A DNA stretch of 64,000 nt, from assembly GCA_017962965.1 (NCBI GenBank), contig JAGCUI010000013.1, forward strand, positions 1-64,000. Reading direction: 5' to 3'. This DNA is from Treponema sp. Lineage in GTDB: Bacteria > Spirochaetota > Spirochaetia > Treponematales > Treponemataceae. Below are positions 35,010-43,706 of the stretch, in pieces. Position numbers and translations under genes: made by a program. The notes below the pieces were generated by a model. That model searched no databases, had not been told where the DNA came from, and worked only from the letters and a program-made list of their open reading frames with translations. Position 1 is the stretch's first letter, and each line of letters opens with the position of its first letter.

Positions 35010-35576
35010 ATGAAGATTAAAAACATATTTTTAGGCGCAATTCTTGCAGTTATCGGCATTCTGATGATTACAATTCCGGATTTTTGTACTAAGGTGATTG
35101 TAATTTTGGTTGGCGCTGCAACTGTTGTAAACGGTATTTATACACTTAAAAACAATTATTCTTTGAGCGAAGACCCTGTTTATAAAAAGACGCTCAAAAT
35201 TAAATGTATTTCGAGCATTGTGATTGGTCTTTTAGCAGTTATTTTCCCTATTGCACTTATGAAATCGTTTGAAGCAATCTGGACTGTAATTACATTTGTT
35301 CTTGCAGTTTATTTTACAGCTTATGCAGTCACAGGCTTTTTCTCGACTTTGTTTATTCAGTCTTTAACCCAGGATGATAAAAAACGAATTACATACGAAA
35401 GCCTTATTTTCTTTTTGATTGCAGTTCTCCTTTTTGTAACTCCAATCGGAAAAATAATCAAAACCTTCCTGATTATCTGCGGAATAGTAGCTCTTGTTTT
35501 GGGAGCAGTTATTATTGCAAGAGAGATTATATTAAAAAAGCAGACTGTTAGCGCAGAAGTTCAGGAAGTAGAGTAG
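35010..35576 (+). CDS. HdeD/DUF308-family membrane protein
   Basis: The 188-aa protein has six membrane helices arranged as three pairs (FLGAILAVIGILMITIPDF, then SIVIGLLAVIFPIALM, then FFLIAVLLFVTPIG), the HdeD/DUF308 pattern. HdeD is linked to acid tolerance in E. coli, but most members have no known role. AGAGAGG precedes the ATG. The promoter region has TTATACT at 34972-34978. A weak hairpin with a T-run ends the gene at 35608. Confidence 0.78.
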   Translation: MKIKNIFLGAILAVIGILMITIPDFCTKVIVILVGAATVVNGIYTLKNNYSLSEDPVYKKTLKIKCISSIVIGLLAVIFPIALMKSFEAIWTVITFVLAVYFTAYAVTGFFSTLFIQSLTQDDKKRITYESLIFFLIAVLLFVTPIGKIIKTFLIICGIVALVLGAVIIAREIILKKQTVSAEVQEVE

Positions 35577-35607
35577 CCGCGCAAGAAGGGATTTTGCTGC
35601 ACGGATG

Positions 35608-35628
35608 AATTACAAACGTAATTTTTTT
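35608..35628 (+). terminator. weak intrinsic terminator
   Basis: AATTAC (35608-35613) pairs with GTAATT (35618-35623) around AAAC, followed by five further T. The stem is short and AT-rich. It lies between the DUF308 and FliL-like stop codons. Confidence 0.5.
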
Positions 35629-35629
35629 G

Positions 35630-36181
35630 TTATTCAATAAAGATGTAATCCGTAAAGTATAAGTCTCCGAGTTTACCCAAAGAGAGCTGGGCATTGATTT
35701 GTGAGAGGAGGGTAGCCTTTATTTCTTCTTCCGGGATCTGGTCCAGTTGGGATTTTGTGTGCGACGTAAAATAGTTTGTAATTAAGCCTGTGATTAAAAC
35801 ACGTTTTCTTGAAAGCTCTTCAAAAAATTCTGTGTCGTCCTTTGGATATGAAAACCATGGGCTAACTACAATTAAAGTTCCGTAATCATCTTCGTTATCT
35901 GTTTCCGGTTTAGAAGAAGTTCTGATTTTTCCAAGCCCTGTGTAGGCTGCCATACTCTGCGAAGCATCCTTATATAAGCTTTCAATCTGGTCTGGGGTAG
36001 GGTCCGGCACTCTTTCTTTATTGGAAGCAATGGCACGTCCTAAAAGAACACCGATTGTTCCAAGGATTATGAATGCAATAATTCCAGCAATTATATAAAT
36101 AAGGATTCGTTCAGTTTTTGTGTTTCCTTCTTTAAACTTTTGCCAGAGGCTTTTATTTTCAAAACTCATTCTGATTCTCAT
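35630..36181 (-). CDS. FliL-like flagellar basal-body-associated protein
   Basis: The 183-aa protein has a short cytoplasmic N-terminus, one membrane helix (IIAGIIAFIILGTIGVLLG) and a ~110-residue periplasmic domain ending KLGDLYFTDYIFIE. That ending, preceded by LITNYFTSHTKSQL and the helix EEIKATLLSQIN, is the FliL C-terminal pattern. FliL supports stator function at the flagellar motor. Spirochetes normally keep fliL in a flagellar operon; this copy lies 28 bp behind hflX, so it is probably a paralogue. The ATG at 36181 follows GGAAG; upstream in-frame starts overlap hflX. Confidence 0.7.
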   Translation of the reverse strand: MRIRMSFENKSLWQKFKEGNTKTERILIYIIAGIIAFIILGTIGVLLGRAIASNKERVPDPTPDQIESLYKDASQSMAAYTGLGKIRTSSKPETDNEDDYGTLIVVSPWFSYPKDDTEFFEELSRKRVLITGLITNYFTSHTKSQLDQIPEEEIKATLLSQINAQLSLGKLGDLYFTDYIFIE

Positions 36182-36209
36182 TTTTTCTTCCTTATAGGTT
36201 AAGCAATTT

Positions 36210-37454
36210 TTATACAGGCTGTTCAAACGGAGAAGCAAGAGCCTTTAATCTTCCTGTTGTTCTTGCAGTTATATGAACACCGTCGTCCAGCCATTCTTCC
36301 TTCATGATGCAGCCGGCCTTTTTAAGTTCATTTATTAAAACAACCTGGCTTGGAGGAATAATGTAAGCGGCACATTCTCCAAACAAAAGCTCGTAGATTT
36401 TATCCTTTAATTCAACAAAGCCGCTCTGGTCCTTTGCACTGATGCAGATGGCATCCGTAAAGTGGTGGCGTAGCTTTGTAAGATTTTCTGGATTTTCTTC
36501 TGCCTTATCTGTTTTATTTAAAAGAATAAGACGAGGGTTTTTGTCGGCTCCGATATCGCTTAATACTTCGCAAACGGTTTTATACTGTTCTTCTGCTTCA
36601 TCGTCGCACGAATCAAGAACAATCAAAAGTAAGTCTGCATAAACGGCTTCTTCCAAGGTTGATTTAAATGCGTCTATAAGATGATGCGGCAGGTTACTTA
36701 TGAAACCTACAGTGTCTGTAATAAGGGCTGTTGCGCTGTCGTTTAAGGGAAGCTTTCTTGTAAGCGGGTCCAAGGTTGCAAAAAGCTTATCTTCTACGTA
36801 GGCATCGGCTCCGGTTAATGCATTTAAAAGGCTTGATTTTCCCGCATTTGTATAACCCACCAGGGCGCATGAAGGGAACTTTCCTCTTTGCTTTCTCTGG
36901 GTCTGGCGGTTTATTTCTATTTCTGCAAGCTCTCTTTTAATCTGTGTGATTTTTTCGTGAACAATACGCTGGCTTAATTCAAGCTGGGTTTCACCAGAAC
37001 CCTTTGCTCCAAACGCACCACCCCTCTGCCTTGAAAAATCCTTGTTCATGTGGGCTAAGCGGGGAAGCGAGTAGGAAAGACGTGCAAGCTCAACCTGTAA
37101 AACGGCTTCTTTAGTCTGGGCTCTTTGTGCAAAGATTTTAATAATAACTTCCTGGCGGTCAAAGCACGAAAGGTTTGTTAATTCTTCCCAGTTTCTCTGT
37201 TTTCTTGGTTCAAGATTAAAATCAAAAATAATACAATCGGCCTGAATCTGATGGGCAAGCTCATTAATTTCTTCTGCTTTTCCCTTTCCCATACCGTAAG
37301 CCGGATGAACTTCGAGTCTGTTTAATGTTAAGCGCTGGATTATATCCATTCCCAGAGTCTGAACAAGGCCTTTAAGCTCCTGTAAATCGTTCCCTGGTTC
37401 CCCAACAAGAAGGGCGCGCGGCAATTTTGCGTTTTCTTTTTCAATTTCAATCAT
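36210..37454 (-). CDS. hflX: GTPase HflX
   Basis: The 414-aa protein has the HflX N-terminal domain (GMGKGKAEE, then CIIFDFNLEPRKQRNWE), the coiled GGAFGAKGSGETQLELSQR linker, and a G domain: GYTNAGKSS (G1), DTVGF (G3) and NKTD (G4). It binds 50S subunits or stalled 70S ribosomes and splits them under stress. No Shine-Dalgarno is found; a promoter places the transcript start at the ATG. It leads a two-gene unit with the FliL-like gene. Confidence 0.95.
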   Translation of the reverse strand: MIEIEKENAKLPRALLVGEPGNDLQELKGLVQTLGMDIIQRLTLNRLEVHPAYGMGKGKAEEINELAHQIQADCIIFDFNLEPRKQRNWEELTNLSCFDRQEVIIKIFAQRAQTKEAVLQVELARLSYSLPRLAHMNKDFSRQRGGAFGAKGSGETQLELSQRIVHEKITQIKRELAEIEINRQTQRKQRGKFPSCALVGYTNAGKSSLLNALTGADAYVEDKLFATLDPLTRKLPLNDSATALITDTVGFISNLPHHLIDAFKSTLEEAVYADLLLIVLDSCDDEAEEQYKTVCEVLSDIGADKNPRLILLNKTDKAEENPENLTKLRHHFTDAICISAKDQSGFVELKDKIYELLFGECAAYIIPPSQVVLINELKKAGCIMKEEWLDDGVHITARTTGRLKALASPFEQPV

Positions 37455-37461
37455 CAGGTTA

Positions 37462-37490
37462 ACTATATATTAAGAAGGTCTAAATCGCAA
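37462..37490 (-). promoter_or_regulatory. hflX promoter placing +1 at the start codon
   Basis: On the minus strand, TTGCGA (plus coordinates 37485-37490) and TATAGT (37462-37467) are 17 bp apart. Seven bases separate the -10 from the ATG, so the mRNA is predicted to be leaderless. Confidence 0.65.
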
Positions 37491-37570
37491 CATTTAGATG
37501 AAGATTTGGAGGGTGAATGCCGATAATTATTAAGTGAAGAGTTTTTAACTCAACAAAGGAAACTACGAAA

Positions 37571-39796
37571 ATGACTTCTGGCCAGAAGACAGCGTTCAGT
37601 TTTCTATCTGCACTGCTTGTGTTCGGAGCTTTTGTAATCTTTGCACAGACCGGTTTAATGTCAAAGATTGAAACAAAGTTCTACGCACAGTCAAAGATTG
37701 CACAAAAACAGTCACAGGTAGATAAACTTTCACAAAGCTGTAACTCTTACATTCAAAATATCTTCTCAAAAGTGCAGACTGGGGACGACGCATATCTTAA
37801 AAGTCCTAGTGTAAAATCCTTTGTAGAACAAAATCCGTCGGAAAAAGATGAAATTGACCGCAGAAACCTCACAATCAAGCTTTTAGATGATTTAGATGGT
37901 CTTGAAGGCATCCGTTTGCTCGAAAATAATGGTCGAAACATCCATTACAGTACTTATGACTCAGATGTTATGCGCGTGGACGGTATTAAAAAGCAGTATA
38001 AAAACTATTCGGACGTTCAATCAGAGCTTAAAGAGTTAAATTCTTCTCAAATTCTTGTAAATCAGAATAATCCCGAAGCTAAAATCATTTTAGACAGTAA
38101 GGATAACAGAATAATTGTTGCATTTCCGTTCTTTATCACAGAAAAAACATGCTTTGGAACTTTAGTATGCTATTTTAATCAGTATGCTTTGGAACAGAAC
38201 CTCATAAACAGCCAGGAGCTTTCTATTGGCGAAACATTTATGATTGCAGCAGATTCATCAAGTAAGGGTGGATTTGTAGCAGGCATTCCTGTGGACGGTA
38301 AAAAGGAATTTATTCAGGCAGCACTCAATTCATGGGCAAAAAACAAGGGCTCAAAATCTCAGTTTGAACGCCTCCTCGAAGGTAAGGATTCAAGCTACTG
38401 GGTTATGATGAACGGAACCTCGCAGGATTATGTACAGGTTTCGATTGTTGTAAACAGCAGTTATTTTGAGCTTCCAAAAGAATTAATATATTTAATTTAC
38501 GTAAGCGTATTCATCACAATTTTACTCGTTGCATTCTTAATCTTCAGCTTAAAGAGGGATTATCTTACAGTTATCCGCCAGAGAGTAAAGAAGGTTCAGT
38601 TTGGAATTATCAACGAATATCTTGAAAACAGACAGAAGGTTGAATGGGCAGGAATAGCACGTCAGCTCGAATTCCGTAAAGAAGAATTTTCAGATGAAAT
38701 TAAAAAGAGCATTGGCGGAAAGTCTAAAAAATACGAAAAGCAGATTAATGAATTCCTTGATAAATCATGGGAAGAAATCATTAGCGTAATCAATACTCAA
38801 AAAGAAAATGAAAGCACATCTTTAAACGGTGCCTCAATCGAAGAAATCCGTAGAGTAATAGAAGAAGTTTTACAGACAGCAAAGATTAATGTAAATACTG
38901 CTCCGGTTGTTTCTGGCGTTACTGCAGTTACAGAGCCTATAGAAGAAATTGCAGATGCGGAAGAAGTTGAAGAAATCGAAGAGATTGATGAGGTTGAAGA
39001 AGTTTCTGACGCAGAAGAGATTGAAGAAGCAGAAGAAGTAGAAGAGATTAGTGATGCCGAAGAAGTTGAAGAAATAGAAGAAATCAGCGATGCAGAAGAA
39101 GTAACAGACGAAACTGTTGTTAGTGATGCAGAAGAAATTACAGACGCCGAAGAAATTGAAGAAATGCCTGAAGAGATTGAAGGTGTTGAAGAAATTGAAG
39201 GCGTAGAAGATGAAGGTGAAGATCTTACTGCTGCACAGGAAATGGAAGAAGCTCTTGAAGAGACAATGAAGGAAGAAGAGTTTGAAGATGCAGAAGTACT
39301 TGATGAAGAAGAAATAGATATTGCTAAAGAAATAGAAATTGTAGAAGAAGCAGAACCGGAAGACAGCGAAACAAGTGTTGAAATCAGCGAAGAAGAAGAA
39401 AAAGAACTTGAGCTTGCTGCCGTAAAGGTAAAGATGGGCGCTCAGGAATATACTCCAACTTTAGTTTTCTCAGAAGAGCTTGGAATTGGAAACGAGCATC
39501 CTGACCGCGACAGCATCCCAATGGACGAAAGCTACAAGTTCACAGTTTATATTCCGGATTTTTCAAGCTCGGTACAGACAGCAGCAGTAGAAGAGCTCAT
39601 CCCGGCCGGCGACAAGAACTTTAGTCTTACAGGCTTTGGTACAGAAGGTGTTCCTGTTACAGAGCTCGAAGGTGAAGTGCCTGACTCAATTGTAGAAAAC
39701 AAGGGAATCTATTCAATCTCTCCAAATGTTGAATGCTCAAATGTAGTTTTAAACCCTGTATTTAAAGAACTTGTAGATTCAGTAATAAAAAACTAA
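37571..39796 (+). CDS. sensor-like membrane protein with Glu-rich cytoplasmic tract
   Basis: The 741-aa protein has one membrane helix near the N-terminus (residues ~8-28), an extracytoplasmic domain of ~275 residues that resembles a Cache ligand-binding fold (YSTYDSDVMRVDGIKK), and a second helix at ~306-330. The cytoplasmic part has a ~120-residue helical domain (FGIINEYLENRQKVEWAGIA), then an acidic tract at ~456-616 made of units like SDAEEVEEIEE. It ends with a compact ~120-residue domain. No kinase, methyl-accepting or cyclase output domain is present. It may recruit a partner through the acidic tract. The following LacI gene is 10 bp away. Confidence 0.65.
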   Translation: MTSGQKTAFSFLSALLVFGAFVIFAQTGLMSKIETKFYAQSKIAQKQSQVDKLSQSCNSYIQNIFSKVQTGDDAYLKSPSVKSFVEQNPSEKDEIDRRNLTIKLLDDLDGLEGIRLLENNGRNIHYSTYDSDVMRVDGIKKQYKNYSDVQSELKELNSSQILVNQNNPEAKIILDSKDNRIIVAFPFFITEKTCFGTLVCYFNQYALEQNLINSQELSIGETFMIAADSSSKGGFVAGIPVDGKKEFIQAALNSWAKNKGSKSQFERLLEGKDSSYWVMMNGTSQDYVQVSIVVNSSYFELPKELIYLIYVSVFITILLVAFLIFSLKRDYLTVIRQRVKKVQFGIINEYLENRQKVEWAGIARQLEFRKEEFSDEIKKSIGGKSKKYEKQINEFLDKSWEEIISVINTQKENESTSLNGASIEEIRRVIEEVLQTAKINVNTAPVVSGVTAVTEPIEEIADAEEVEEIEEIDEVEEVSDAEEIEEAEEVEEISDAEEVEEIEEISDAEEVTDETVVSDAEEITDAEEIEEMPEEIEGVEEIEGVEDEGEDLTAAQEMEEALEETMKEEEFEDAEVLDEEEIDIAKEIEIVEEAEPEDSETSVEISEEEEKELELAAVKVKMGAQEYTPTLVFSEELGIGNEHPDRDSIPMDESYKFTVYIPDFSSSVQTAAVEELIPAGDKNFSLTGFGTEGVPVTELEGEVPDSIVENKGIYSISPNVECSNVVLNPVFKELVDSVIKN

Positions 39797-39806
39797 AATA
39801 GAAAGT

Positions 39807-40847
39807 ATGATAACCTTAAAAAAACTTGCAGAAAAATGCGGTGTTTCCATTGCCACAGTTTCAAACATTCTGAACGACAAATCAAACGTAAGTGAATCTA
39901 CCAAGACACGTGTTTTAAAAATGGTAGAGGAGCTCGGCTATAAACCAAATTATCTTGCACGCAATTTAAGAATCCAGAAAACAAATACAATCGGTTTAAT
40001 TATAGAAGATATTACAGCCTTTAGTACCTCTCATATTGTAGAAGGAATTATGGGCTTTCTTGAACGCCACGGCTTTAAAGTAATCTTTGAAAATTTAAGA
40101 ATGTATTCCAAGTACAAGGATTTTGAAAAAGAAAAGGCAAAGTTTATTAAGGGTGTAAACGCCGCTTATTCTCAGCTCATGGCTTTTCGTGTAGACGGCA
40201 TTATTTATATTGCGGCTCACTCAAGACACATAGATTTTCTTTCTGAATATAACGAGGTTCCTTTAGTCCTGTGCTATTCTGAATGCGACACACCGGACAT
40301 CTGTGAAGTAGTAATCGACGATAAAAAAGCAGCCGTAGAAATGATTGATTTTTTTGTGGAAAAGGGCTTTTCGAATATCGGTATTATTAAGGCAAGCGAA
40401 GAAAACGTTCATGCTAAAAAAAGACTCGAAGGCTGCCTGGAATCTTTTAAAACTCATAAGCTTAAAGTAAATCCTGATTTTATTGTGCAGGGAGACTGGA
40501 CACGAGAGTCCGGCTATGAGGCATGTAAAAAATTATTCTCAAACGGCTTTGGAAAAACAGAAGGTAAAAAAACAATTTTCTGCTTTAACGATTTAATGGC
40601 TGCCGGAGTTTATGATTATTTACTGGAAGAAAAGATGGAAGTTGGAAGTGATGTTTGTGTTGCAGGCTTTGATAACCGCGAAATTTCTCAGTTTTTAAGA
40701 CCGAATCTTACAACCCTTGAAATTCCTTTAATGGATATCGGTAAAAAATCGGCTGAACTTCTTTATAATAAAATAAGCGGCATAGAACAGTCCTCAAAAA
40801 AGGTTGATATTCCATGCCGCCTTATAAAACGGAAATCCGTTAGATAA
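39807..40847 (+). CDS. LacI-family transcriptional regulator
   Basis: The 346-aa protein has a LacI helix-turn-helix at residues 1-25 (ITLKKLAEKCGVSIATVSN), the hinge region (YLARNLRIQKTNTIGLI) and a periplasmic-binding-protein-like effector domain to the end. It should bind a palindromic operator and release it with a sugar or nucleoside ligand. No target operon is obvious beside it. There is no clear ribosome binding site; TAAAAT ends seven bases before the ATG, inside the end of the upstream gene. Its stop is two bases from that of the convergent small secreted protein gene. Confidence 0.9.
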   Translation: MITLKKLAEKCGVSIATVSNILNDKSNVSESTKTRVLKMVEELGYKPNYLARNLRIQKTNTIGLIIEDITAFSTSHIVEGIMGFLERHGFKVIFENLRMYSKYKDFEKEKAKFIKGVNAAYSQLMAFRVDGIIYIAAHSRHIDFLSEYNEVPLVLCYSECDTPDICEVVIDDKKAAVEMIDFFVEKGFSNIGIIKASEENVHAKKRLEGCLESFKTHKLKVNPDFIVQGDWTRESGYEACKKLFSNGFGKTEGKKTIFCFNDLMAAGVYDYLLEEKMEVGSDVCVAGFDNREISQFLRPNLTTLEIPLMDIGKKSAELLYNKISGIEQSSKKVDIPCRLIKRKSVR

Positions 40848-40849
40848 AA

Positions 40850-41221
40850 CTATTTCTTAAATTTGATGTTTGTCTTGTAGTTTTCATCTGTCCATACAGG
40901 ATCAATTTCAAGAATAAGATCTGTGCTTACTGATACAGGTTTTGTGAACTTGTATGAGCGTCCTGTTTCAGAACATGTGAAAGACAATGTCAAACCTTCT
41001 GTTGATGCACCAAGCTTGTAGTTAGAAATCTTGTTCTTTGTGAACTTGTAGTAGCATTCACCTGTGCTTGCATCGTATAATTCGATTGATCCGTCAAGAC
41101 CGAATCTCCATTCTGCATTGTATCTTGAATCAATCCAAGATCCTGTCGGGAACTTATCTGCAGCGAAAAGTCCGGCAACCATTGTAGCTGCTACAATGAG
41201 TACTGCAAAAATCTTTTTCAT
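40850..41221 (-). CDS. small secreted protein (lipocalin-like)
   Basis: The 123-aa protein has a signal peptide (MKKIFAVLIVAATMVAGLFA) and a short beta-rich domain with W and G spacing (PTGSWIDSRYNAEWRFGLDG, then GLTLSFTCSETGRSYKF). It resembles the small lipocalin-like secreted domains common in treponemes; its ligand is unknown. Of two in-frame ATGs six bases apart, the second (41221) is chosen because AAGGAG touches the first directly and is correctly spaced for the second. Confidence 0.7.
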   Translation of the reverse strand: MKKIFAVLIVAATMVAGLFAADKFPTGSWIDSRYNAEWRFGLDGSIELYDASTGECYYKFTKNKISNYKLGASTEGLTLSFTCSETGRSYKFTKPVSVSTDLILEIDPVWTDENYKTNIKFKK

Positions 41222-41295
41222 TTTCATCTCCTTATATTTATGAAAATACTCTTAAGAGTTTACATTGATTTTGTTGAGAATGCAAGTATAAATTA

Positions 41296-41324
41296 TAGAC
41301 AACATAGTTTATGTATTGTAAAAT
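41296..41324 (+). promoter_or_regulatory. promoter of secreted trio placing +1 at the ATG
   Basis: TAGACA (41296-41301) and TAAAAT (41319-41324) are 17 bp apart. Seven bases separate the -10 from ATG 41332, with no Shine-Dalgarno, so a leaderless transcript is predicted. Confidence 0.65.
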
Positions 41325-41331
41325 CAACATT

Positions 41332-41814
41332 ATGAAGAAATTATTTTTTATTGTAGTCCTGTTTATTACAGGCAGTCTGGCTTTTTCTCAGTCAGCAGAT
41401 GTTGTTACAAGAATCCTTAATTCAGAAAAAGCTACATACGGTCAGGTTTGCTATCTTTCGGCAGTATATCAGAATCTTGCTAAAAGTAATGCTTCTTACA
41501 GCGCATGCGTAAAAGCTTTGTATGATGCAGGTCAGATTTCAGAAAACTATAATCCGGACGGTTATGTAACTTACGAAGAAGTTGCAGGCATTTTTGCAAA
41601 GATGTTTAAAAATATCAATAAAAGCATAATGTATTCTGCAACAGACGGTTCTAACCGATACGCATATAAATTATTTAAGGCAGATGGAATAATCCTTTCT
41701 TCCGCAGATGCAAAACAGAATTTGAGCGGACAGGAGCTTATGAATATCCTTACAGCCTGTCTCGAAGAGTATGGTACCTCCGAAGACGGAATGGACCTTG
41801 ATTTAGGAGAGTAG
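41332..41814 (+). CDS. small secreted protein with S-layer-homology-like pattern
   Basis: The 160-aa protein has a signal peptide (MKKLFFIVVLFITGSLAFSQ). The remainder has the look of two helical repeats (KATYGQVCYLSAVYQNLAKS, then GYVTYEEVAGIFAKMFK) that recall SLH-type modules, without the full consensus. It opens a run of three exported proteins; the outer-membrane-like protein gene follows two bases after its stop. A longer start at 41311 would precede the signal peptide and is rejected. Function unknown. Confidence 0.65.
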   Translation: MKKLFFIVVLFITGSLAFSQSADVVTRILNSEKATYGQVCYLSAVYQNLAKSNASYSACVKALYDAGQISENYNPDGYVTYEEVAGIFAKMFKNINKSIMYSATDGSNRYAYKLFKADGIILSSADAKQNLSGQELMNILTACLEEYGTSEDGMDLDLGE

Positions 41815-41816
41815 AA

Positions 41817-42959
41817 ATGAAAAAGATTTTAGGAACTTTACTTTGTGCTTTCTGCCTTGTTTCTTCTCTTAGCGCTTATGAGTGGGGCGGAATCTTTAAG
41901 AATAAAACTACAGTTAAGACAATTGATTTTGAAAATGCCGGTGTAAAACAGGCAGACACACTTTTCCTCTGGTATTCAACTCCATTTGGAAATTCAGGCT
42001 TTAACTTTAGTGCAGAAGGTCTTTACGGAATTACATACAACAAATCCGGAAACACATTAAATCAGATTATCGACATCGACCTTCTTAAGGTTTCAAAGGT
42101 AATTAAAAGAGATACATTCACAGCAAGCATGAACTTCGGTCGCTTTAATTTTGCTGATGAATCAAAAACAATTTTCAACCAGAATATGGACGGTATTGCC
42201 GCAAAGTTTGCATTCAAGAAAATTGCATATAAGGCAGCCATTGGATACACAGGTCTTTTGAACGAAAAGAATGTTTCTATTTTAAGTCCAAGCAGTCTGG
42301 CATACGGAACAGACAAGCAGTTTTATTCACTCGCTTATCCGTTTGTGTTTGTAGATGCAGGTGTTACATTCAATAACCTTTTTGCCGCACAGAACTTAAA
42401 GTTCGAAACAATGGCATTTATTGACCTTGGTTCTGCAGAAACAAACAGATTCTATTTTGAAACAATTCTTTCAGGTCCAATCGTAAAAACATGGACATAT
42501 AATCTTACATTCATTGCAGAAGCATTGAACTTTGATGAATTTGCTTTCTATGCGGCATTCAACAATTACGTTTCATTCGGAAAAAATATGTACATCAAAG
42601 CCGGTGTTGAATATGCATCAGGAAAGAGTGATTCAAGCATTACAAACTTTTCTACTATAAGCTCAAGAACAGTTTGTAATTCATACACACTTCACGAAAC
42701 AACAGGAATTATTCTTCCTGGAGTTCAGTTTGTTCACCTTGGAAAAAATAATTACTGGGGAATCGATGCAAAGTTTGTTGTAGACAGTGATTCAGGAACC
42801 TTCCAGAGCAAAGGTCTTGAAACTGATATCATCTTTGTTTACAACATCTTCTCTGATTTACAGCTTGGCGTAAACCTCTTCAGCTTTATTCAGACTGACG
42901 GTTCTTCGGCAAATAATTCCAACTACGGTGCTGATTTGAAATTAACATTTACGTTCTAA
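41817..42959 (+). CDS. outer-membrane beta-barrel-like protein
   Basis: The 380-aa protein has a signal peptide (MKKILGTLLCAFCLVSSLSA) and then alternating polar and aromatic strands over its whole length. It ends DLKLTFTF, a C-terminal Phe strand typical of barrels recognised by BamA. Many strands such as YAAFNNYVSFGKNMYIKAGV fit transmembrane beta strands. It is probably a porin or surface protein of the treponemal outer membrane. AGGAG lies in the end of the previous gene; spacing to its stop is two bases, so translation is coupled. Confidence 0.75.
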   Translation: MKKILGTLLCAFCLVSSLSAYEWGGIFKNKTTVKTIDFENAGVKQADTLFLWYSTPFGNSGFNFSAEGLYGITYNKSGNTLNQIIDIDLLKVSKVIKRDTFTASMNFGRFNFADESKTIFNQNMDGIAAKFAFKKIAYKAAIGYTGLLNEKNVSILSPSSLAYGTDKQFYSLAYPFVFVDAGVTFNNLFAAQNLKFETMAFIDLGSAETNRFYFETILSGPIVKTWTYNLTFIAEALNFDEFAFYAAFNNYVSFGKNMYIKAGVEYASGKSDSSITNFSTISSRTVCNSYTLHETTGIILPGVQFVHLGKNNYWGIDAKFVVDSDSGTFQSKGLETDIIFVYNIFSDLQLGVNLFSFIQTDGSSANNSNYGADLKLTFTF

Positions 42960-42977
42960 TTACAGGAGGGTAAAGAT

Positions 42978-43682
42978 ATGGAAAAAAGATTTATTAAATA
43001 TCTGGTTGCATGTTTATTTGTTTTCTTAGTTGTTTCTCCTTTGGCTGCTGCCAGTGCTAAGGTAACTTACGTAAAAGGTAAGGTTGAAGTTCAGAGAAAG
43101 GGCGCATGGGTTCAGCTTAAAACAGGCGACTATGTTGCAGAAAAAGAAACAGTAAGCACAGGTTATCAGTCTGAAGCTCGCTTTGATTTGAACGGTTCAA
43201 TCCTTGTAGTTTCTGCAATGTCACGCATTACTCTTGAAACATTAAAAACTTCTTCTGATAAAACTGAAGTTTCTGTTTATGTAAACTCAGGAGCAACTCG
43301 TTCTAAGGTAAAGCATGCAGACAATAAAAAGGTAGATTATCAGACAAGAACAGCAGTTGCAGTTGCGTCGGTTCGTGGTACAGATTACTCACAGAATGCC
43401 AGAGGTGATTCAGACTGCGGCGAAGGCTATGTTTTTGTTTGTTCACTTGCAGATTTTATCTTGAATGCTAACGAAAACCCAGGTTCTACAGTAATTTATC
43501 CGGGTCAGTCTTCCGGAATCGACAACACAGGAAAAACAACTGCCGGTGGAAATACTATAGTAATTGAACAGACTCGTATTGAAAGTAAAGGTTATACTGC
43601 TGCAGAACAGTCATCCGGAGATGCAATGCTTTCTGATGCAGAATTAACAGCAGATATCTTTGTAACAGTAACACTTAACTAA
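42978..43682 (+). CDS. secreted FecR-domain protein
   Basis: The 234-aa protein has a signal peptide (residues ~1-26, ending PLAAASA) and a FecR-type beta domain: KVTYVKGKVEVQRKGAWVQL, LKTGDYVAEKETVSTG, SEARFDLNGSILVVSAMSRI and AVASVRGTDYSQ. Unlike classical FecR it has no anti-sigma N-terminus and no sigma factor gene is near. Stand-alone secreted FecR proteins occur with cell-wall or surface proteins in spirochetes. GGAGG precedes the ATG; it is third in the exported-protein trio. Confidence 0.85.
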   Translation: MEKRFIKYLVACLFVFLVVSPLAAASAKVTYVKGKVEVQRKGAWVQLKTGDYVAEKETVSTGYQSEARFDLNGSILVVSAMSRITLETLKTSSDKTEVSVYVNSGATRSKVKHADNKKVDYQTRTAVAVASVRGTDYSQNARGDSDCGEGYVFVCSLADFILNANENPGSTVIYPGQSSGIDNTGKTTAGGNTIVIEQTRIESKGYTAAEQSSGDAMLSDAELTADIFVTVTLN

Positions 43683-43706
43683 AATATAAATTTATAAGGG
43701 TAATTT

